Source: Stramenopiles sp. TOSAG23-3 (Eukaryota; Sar). From it: DNA of 10,985 bases. Shown here piece after piece: positions 7,220 through 10,985 of this stretch. Position numbers and translations under genes: made by a program. The stretch covers positions 1 to 10,985 of the forward strand of contig LT642766.1 in assembly GCA_900128585.1 (NCBI GenBank), read 5' to 3'. The first letter of the stretch is position 1; each line of letters opens with the position of its first letter. The notes under the pieces were generated by a model, which worked only from the letters and a program-made list of their open reading frames with translations, did not search any database and had not been told where the DNA came from.

Positions 7220-7415
7220 GGCCGGGGGGCGCTGCGTTTGGTGGACTAAATGTGTGAGTGCAACCGTGGTCCGACAACCCCTCGGCACTATCGTCCGTGC
7301 GTGGGGGCGGGTTGGGCCCGTTTTCGTTAAAAAAAAATGTTCTTTAAATAATTCAAATGATAAGTTAATATGTTTTAGTATGAAAAAAATTATGCCGTGC
7401 AAGCTGCGGTCAATG
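7220..7415. other. Convergent intergenic region between the unrecognised gene and mL41
   Basis: This 196-bp gap holds both 3' ends. It begins GC-rich, then becomes AT-rich with a nine-A run near 7329. No exact AATAAA is evident for either gene and no GAA/CTT microsatellite is present. No further gene is seen. Confidence 0.55.
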
Positions 7416-7697
7416 TTACGCAGTGGCGATTTCTTCCGACCCCGTGCTGCTGTCCACAGCGGGGTCCACGTATGGACCTAGCTTAAACTCCGCTAAGTTT
7501 TCCGGGGGCACAATTGTCATTCTCTTGGAAACGTCAGCCACAAAAATACCTTTTGAATTCACCGTACCGCCCTTCCGGGCCCCCTTTCCTTTGTAGTACC
7601 TCCGATTCATGCGCTTCGGCGTTGTATTTCCTATCCTATTCTGCCGTCTACTAAATTTCCCAAGCACCGGAACCGTGCTTCGAAACACACTACTCAT
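7416..7697 (-). CDS. MRPL41: Mitochondrial large-subunit ribosomal protein mL41
   Basis: This 93-residue protein carries the mL41 (yeast MRPL27) core: RRYYKGKGARKGG (32-44), NSKGIFVADVSKRMTIVPPENL (47-68) and FKLGPYV (71-77). These match the family pattern of a YKG(x)GA turn, a basic strand, VxD and VP, then a FKLKPYV-like element. mL41 is part of the large subunit of the mitochondrial ribosome, near the central protuberance. The first 30 residues contain five Arg, two Lys and no acidic residue, as expected for a mitochondrial targeting sequence. A short acidic tail (about 78-93, DPAVDSSTGSEE) follows the core. The frame is intact and unspliced. It is convergent with the unrecognised gene and divergent from the SNM1 gene. 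The short length is normal for the family. Confidence 0.88.
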   Translation of the reverse strand: MSSVFRSTVPVLGKFSRRQNRIGNTTPKRMNRRYYKGKGARKGGTVNSKGIFVADVSKRMTIVPPENLAEFKLGPYVDPAVDSSTGSEEIATA

Positions 7698-7896
7698 AAT
7701 TGCGCCGTACGTATGTATCTACACTTGTGTAGGGAGCGGCCAGGCACGTAGAAAGAATCAACGAAAACTACTAGAATATATGGGAACACTTGAAAATGAG
7801 AGACGAAGAAGAATCGTTTCACAACTTATCACGATGCATATGCATATTGCTAAATATCATATGTTGACTTACTTATTGAGGAGACTGCCTACCGCC
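7698..7896 (-). promoter_or_regulatory. Upstream region of mL41
   Basis: The roughly 200 bp before the mL41 start on the minus strand has no clear TATA octamer. It ends in a purine tract (7897-7942) that reads as a pyrimidine tract on the mL41 sense strand. An open plus-strand frame here has no similarity that I recognise and turns into repeat-encoded Arg/Lys, so I do not call it. Confidence 0.3.
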
Positions 7897-7942
7897 GGAA
7901 GAAGAAGAAGAAGAAGAAGAAGAAAAAAGAAGAAGAAGAGAA
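7897..7942. repeat. GAA purine tract upstream of mL41
   Basis: There are 46 nt of uninterrupted purine, mostly GAA units, on the plus strand about 200 bp upstream of the mL41 start. Smaller GAA-type runs follow near 8058-8080. Confidence 0.9.
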
Positions 7943-8283
7943 CGAAGGAAAGGGACGACACCCCACCATCCACAACATTCGTTTAAATACTACGTACTAC
8001 AGGGAAACAGGGAGGGAAAAAAGAATGAATAAAATAATATAATAAAAATTTAAAAAAAGGAGAAGAAAGAAGAAAGAAGCAAGAACATCATTCACCTTTT
8101 GTCTATTTTTAATACACTATTGTTTTGTTTAGTTATATATAGTAGTCTCTTTTCTTTTGGAGGACTATAATTGAATATAGGCTAGTTAGCCCTATATAGT
8201 ATAGTACTATACATGTATATATATAATATAATAAGTATACACCCTCTATATAGTCTAATATAGGCCTATTTTTTATATTATTA
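7943..8283. other. AT-rich core of the mL41/SNM1 divergent gap, with small palindromes
   Basis: This AT-rich stretch has no gene. It holds a smaller GAA-type run near 8058-8080 and several compact symmetric elements between 8175 and 8269, listed separately. TATA-like and TAATATA strings are common and not informative. Confidence 0.55.
8175..8269. repeat. Cluster of short inverted repeats
   Basis: Three symmetric elements sit close together. A hairpin at 8175-8197 pairs ATATAGGCTA with TAGCCCTATAT across a two-base GT loop and one bulged base. A perfect 14-bp palindrome, GTATAGTACTATAC, lies at 8199-8212. A perfect 10-bp palindrome, ATAGGCCTAT, lies at 8260-8269. They could be binding sites for dimeric factors or simply drift in AT-rich DNA. 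Confidence 0.6.
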
Positions 8284-8333
8284 TTCTCTTTCTTCTTCTC
8301 TTTCTTTTTTTTTTTTCTTCTTTTTTTTTCTTC
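8284..8333. repeat. CTT/T-rich pyrimidine tract upstream of SNM1
   Basis: There are 50 nt of uninterrupted C and T on the plus strand, rich in CTT and long T runs, just before a TATAAATA and about 275 bp upstream of the SNM1 start. It mirrors the CTTT tract upstream of the unrecognised gene. Confidence 0.85.
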
Positions 8334-8340
8334 GTTCTTC

Positions 8341-8348
8341 TATAAATA
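8341..8348 (+). promoter_or_regulatory. Candidate TATA element for the SNM1 gene
   Basis: TATAAATA follows the pyrimidine tract and lies about 260 nt upstream of the SNM1 ATG. The same octamer is found before AP-1 mu. Position is plausible, particularly if the leader contains the candidate intron at 8454-8507. Confidence 0.35.
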
Positions 8349-8453
8349 ATATCTTCCTCTTCTTCTCTACTATAATATTAATACTAAAAACCGTCGCAAT
8401 CGAAATACCGAAATCAACAATAAATGCAATGAAACATTCTCAGATAGGAAAGA

Positions 8454-8507
8454 GTATTCTTCAACTTCGTAAACTAATTTAACATGTATTTTAATTTATT
8501 TTTTCAG
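8454..8507 (+). other. Candidate 5'-UTR intron of the SNM1 gene
   Basis: A strong 3' splice-site pattern, TTTATTTTTTCAG, ends at 8507. A branch-point-like CTAAT is at 8474-8478, about 30 nt upstream. A possible donor GTATTC starts at 8454, giving a 54-nt intron. The donor is only a fair match and a more distant donor is possible. Base composition changes from AT-rich to mixed right after the AG, as expected at an exon boundary. No coding intron is seen in the window, so this would be its only intron. Confidence 0.35.
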
Positions 8508-8577
8508 ATTGAAACGTCCGTAGAGTTATCACCCCAACGAAGATAGGTGGCGACACGTTTTGTCTGGACCGGCGGCA

Positions 8578-8589
8578 ATGGATCCTTAG
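8578..8589 (+). promoter_or_regulatory. Minimal upstream ORF (ATG GAT CCT TAG) before SNM1
   Basis: A three-codon ORF begins 31 nt before the SNM1 start codon and ends 19 nt before it, in a different frame. If it lies in the transcript it would be met by scanning ribosomes first and could lower or condition SNM1 translation. Its effect is inferred. Confidence 0.4.
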
Positions 8590-8608
8590 ATATACCTAAG
8601 TGAATCTA

Positions 8609-10723
8609 ATGAGCGAGGCAAGTCAGGGTCCGCGGAAAAAGCGAAGACTTTCAAGGTTAAGCCTGTCATACGTCAAAACGACTGCTTTGTCATCTGGAAG
8701 AAACGAAGATAATAGAAGTGGCAATGGACACTCGATTACAATCGATCCAGTGCAGGAAAATTCCGCCCAAGCGGTGAACGGCACAGAAGAGGACTTCGAA
8801 ACAGAAGAGAGCCCCACTTTGGTCACGCTCACCCAGGACCAAATAATAAATAGCGACGAGGACTGCTCTGACAACCAGTTCTGGACTATTTCTGACGAAG
8901 AAGCCGGTGACCAGGGCGACGACGTGGGCGTATGCGATGTTGGGTCCACCCAACTAAATGCCGACATGTTGCCCAGTAGCCCCTTCTTTGCAGTTTCCCC
9001 GACCCAGTTGCGCAAGTCTTCGCCAGCGAGTAAGGGAGGCCCAGCGGAAAGTTCAGCGAATGGCCCCAGCGTACCGAAACCCACGCTGGCCCTACAGGTC
9101 ACTCCTCCGCCAAGCCCAGCGCCTTTTGTGAAACGGGTGTTGGGAGATGGCCCAATGGACGGCCTATACTGGAGGTGTGGTTTTTGCGGCAATCTGGTAC
9201 CCCAACACTACGTAGTGTTTTCCTCCAAAATTGTAGAAAAGAGAATTGTTCACTTCCGAAAGTGCGCGAAGGGGATGCAGCATGCCGACATAAAGTCGCC
9301 CTACGGAAGAAACGCCTCCACGCCGAAAAGTCGCGAATCCGCGTCGGCGTCCGCATCGCCGGAAATGGGGCTGACGCAGAGAAATGCGTTCACCGTTATG
9401 ATGGAGGCCGCATCTCCCCCGAGGAGTGGCAAGTCGGGGAGTGGCGGCAGTGTGAGCAAAGCATCCGTGCCGGCAAGCAATCGCCCGTCGAAGCAGAATG
9501 CATTTTCCGTTTTGATGGCCAAAAAGGCGGCAGCCAAAGCGCCCACAAAGAAAGTAGGGGTGACTACTCGCAGGTCCGGCTGGGGACGACGGGTCGCAAA
9601 GGACCCATCCCGTGTCCCGAGTTTCAAACTATTGCCCATCGGGGGAAACGCGTTTCCAATTGTAATCGACGGCTTTCAATATGCGAGCGAAAGCCTCAGC
9701 AATGTATATTTTTTGAGCCACTTCCACTCCGATCACTACATCGGGCTAAAAAAGTCGTTTTCCGCAGGTACAATATACTGCACCGAGGTCACGGCGAAAC
9801 TAGTCCTGCAACGGTTCAAGCTCAATCCACGGTACGTGAGAGGACTGAAGATGGACCGCCCCGTTAAACTAGAATGCGGCGTGGTCGTAACGCTGATGAA
9901 TGCAAACCATTGCCCGGGGTCGTGCATCATGCTTTTTCAAGTGAAGAACAAGTTTCACCTTCATGTTGGCGATTTTAGGTTTCTCCCAACAATGCCCCTT
10001 CACCCTGCGTTTGCAAACAACCCGATCATCGACCGCCTGTACTTAGACACTACCTATTGCGATCCTAAGTATGACTTTCCACCCCAGGTCCAGGCTGTAA
10101 AGAGCACTATAAGCGCCCTGGAACGGCACGGTGCTTCCGCTTTGCGCGGAGGACGGAAGAGGGGCAAAACGCTCTTTCTCTTCGGTTCGTACTCGATTGG
10201 GAAGGAGAAAATATTTATGGCATGCGCACGACATTTTGGTGTCAAGGTGCACGTCACGTCCGCAAAGATGAGAATGATCAATTGCTTCATGTGGGAGAAA
10301 AAGGACATGGACTGCCTGACTAGAAACATAGAATCAACAGACTTCCATGTTGTCTCTATGGGCCAAATTAATTTTAAACGCCTAGGCATCTACCTGTCGT
10401 CATTGCGTCGAAAGTACGACAATGTCGTTGCCATTCGACCCACGGGGTGGGCATTTGGGGGGCGTGGATATGGCGGTAGGAGCAGGGCAAAAAAGGACGC
10501 TGGGGGGCTAGATTCAAATGGAATAAGTAGCATTACGAGCAATCGCATTGGTAACGGAGGGACGAACGCCACAATTTACGGAATCGCATACTCAGAACAT
10601 TCATCCTTTAGTGAATTGCAGCACAGCATTCGTGCATTCAAACCATTCCACGTCATTCCGACGGTCAATGCGTACACTCAATCTGCAGTACGGCAAATGC
10701 TTTTATTGCTAGGGGTCTCTTGA
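8609..10723 (+). CDS. DCLRE1A: SNM1A-like DNA crosslink-repair 5' exonuclease (metallo-beta-lactamase/beta-CASP)
   Basis: This 704-residue protein has a full C-terminal MBL/beta-CASP nuclease (about 345-700). Motifs are HFHSDH at 371-376, NHCPG with His434, and GDFRF with Asp455. The beta-CASP motifs are YLDTTYC with Asp480, YSEHSSF with His664, and Val686 in IPTVN. Valine at motif C is typical of DNA rather than RNA enzymes. FGSYSIGKEK (525-534) and FRPTGW-like RPTGW are also SNM1A/Pso2 signatures. The enzyme trims DNA past interstrand crosslinks. The N-terminal half is disordered with a PRKKRRLSR nuclear signal near 8-16. It also has a C-x2-C-x21-H-x3-C finger at 190-219 in the place of the UBZ4 finger, and two NAF(T/S)V(M/L)M motifs (259-265, 297-303). 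I chose the ATG at 8609: an in-frame TAA stands at 8597 and the only codon earlier is GTG at 8600. The usual Asp of DANHCPG is Asn431. Confidence 0.94.
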   Translation: MSEASQGPRKKRRLSRLSLSYVKTTALSSGRNEDNRSGNGHSITIDPVQENSAQAVNGTEEDFETEESPTLVTLTQDQIINSDEDCSDNQFWTISDEEAGDQGDDVGVCDVGSTQLNADMLPSSPFFAVSPTQLRKSSPASKGGPAESSANGPSVPKPTLALQVTPPPSPAPFVKRVLGDGPMDGLYWRCGFCGNLVPQHYVVFSSKIVEKRIVHFRKCAKGMQHADIKSPYGRNASTPKSRESASASASPEMGLTQRNAFTVMMEAASPPRSGKSGSGGSVSKASVPASNRPSKQNAFSVLMAKKAAAKAPTKKVGVTTRRSGWGRRVAKDPSRVPSFKLLPIGGNAFPIVIDGFQYASESLSNVYFLSHFHSDHYIGLKKSFSAGTIYCTEVTAKLVLQRFKLNPRYVRGLKMDRPVKLECGVVVTLMNANHCPGSCIMLFQVKNKFHLHVGDFRFLPTMPLHPAFANNPIIDRLYLDTTYCDPKYDFPPQVQAVKSTISALERHGASALRGGRKRGKTLFLFGSYSIGKEKIFMACARHFGVKVHVTSAKMRMINCFMWEKKDMDCLTRNIESTDFHVVSMGQINFKRLGIYLSSLRRKYDNVVAIRPTGWAFGGRGYGGRSRAKKDAGGLDSNGISSITSNRIGNGGTNATIYGIAYSEHSSFSELQHSIRAFKPFHVIPTVNAYTQSAVRQMLLLLGVS

Positions 10724-10872
10724 TCGTCATAGGTGCTATCTTGCATTTCAGTAAGATAGTAGAAAACTGTATATATAATATAAGAAATAATTTAATTTTC
10801 AAACGATACTCCAATAAAAAACTATGTCATTTCTTACTTCAAAAAAAGAGGGGAAAAAATTATTTTAAAAAA
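10724..10872. other. 3' flank of the SNM1 gene
   Basis: This AT-rich flank follows the SNM1 stop. It contains an AATAAA and A- and T-rich runs that would serve 3' end formation for SNM1 and possibly for a converging minus-strand gene. Confidence 0.5.
10813..10818 (+). terminator. Candidate polyadenylation signal for SNM1
   Basis: AATAAA lies 90 nt after the TGA stop of the SNM1 gene. This is a normal position for a polyadenylation signal, supported by position and sequence only. Confidence 0.4.
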
Positions 10873-10980
10873 TTATTTTTTAAGCAAACCACCACACAAC
10901 CTCCTTCCGCCGTCCCGGTTCAGCAGCTTCTTCAGGGCGAAATAGGTTACAATATTATTATGTATTAGGGATTGTAACCA
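10873..10980 (-). CDS. Possible 3' end of a further minus-strand gene
   Basis: On the minus strand a frame is open from 10980 down to a TAA at 10873-10875. Its last 22 codons, over a locally GC-rich stretch (about 10882-10942), read like a basic C-terminal tail containing ALKKLLNRDGG. No ATG is present, and the frame meets a TAG at 10981-10983, so a real gene would need a splice acceptor here. The strictly alternating gene order predicts a minus-strand gene at this place. I recognise no family and the evidence is thin. Confidence 0.25.
   Translation of the reverse strand, partial: WLQSLIHNNIVTYFALKKLLNRDGGRRLCGGLLKK
10945..10979. repeat. Perfect 9-bp inverted repeat at the right edge
   Basis: GGTTACAAT at 10945-10953 and ATTGTAACC at 10971-10979 are perfect complements separated by 17 nt. 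The element could form a hairpin, be a factor-binding site, or be the edge of a small mobile element that continues outside the window. Confidence 0.7.
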
Positions 10981-10985
10981 CTAAA

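Noticed and set aside
7609-7986. 125-residue plus-strand frame overlapping the mL41 start and running into GAA repeat
   Set aside because: Half lies antisense to mL41 and the C-terminal third is repeat-encoded Arg/Lys.
8600-8608. GTG start for the SNM1 gene giving three extra residues
   Set aside because: GTG is not a usual start in eukaryotic nuclear genes, and an ATG follows at 8609 with an in-frame TAA directly before the GTG.

Overview
The window looks like nuclear DNA of an intron-poor microbial eukaryote, possibly an alga or other protist. All clear genes encode eukaryotic proteins: a PTEN-type phosphatase, an AP-1 clathrin adaptor mu chain, a mitochondrial ribosomal protein and an SNM1-family DNA nuclease. 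Each reads through from ATG to stop with no interrupting intron. TAG, TAA and TGA all end genes, so the standard code fits. Coding DNA is GC-rich and intergenic DNA is very AT-rich and full of microsatellites. An intron-poor red alga would fit, but I cannot place the lineage from the sequence.

Layout, left to right: a short 32-bp direct repeat (11-85); a PTEN-like lipid/protein phosphatase (+, 214-1467); a convergent gap; the AP-1 mu chain (-, 1815-3089); a 2.2-kb divergent gap with CGGA/CGGT repeats, a long GAA-type purine tract, a CTTT pyrimidine tract and a small GC-rich island holding a 35-codon ORF; an unrecognised, probably nuclear 633-residue protein (+, 5318-7219); a short convergent gap; mitochondrial ribosomal protein mL41 (-, 7416-7697); a 0.9-kb divergent gap with the same sort of tracts; an SNM1A-like 5' exonuclease (+, 8609-10723); and a right-hand tail that may hold the 3' end of another minus-strand gene.

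The five genes alternate strictly in strand (+ - + - +). They do not form a functional pathway: they cover phosphoinositide signalling, vesicle traffic, an unknown nuclear role, mitochondrial translation and crosslink repair. The striking structural point is that long purine/pyrimidine tracts occur only in the two divergent (promoter-bearing) gaps, and their polarity flips between the two flanking genes. I see no transposon ORF, CRISPR array, tRNA or rRNA. The best candidates for something new are the unrecognised 633-residue protein, the GC-island small ORF, the promoter tract architecture and the N-terminal motifs of the SNM1 protein.
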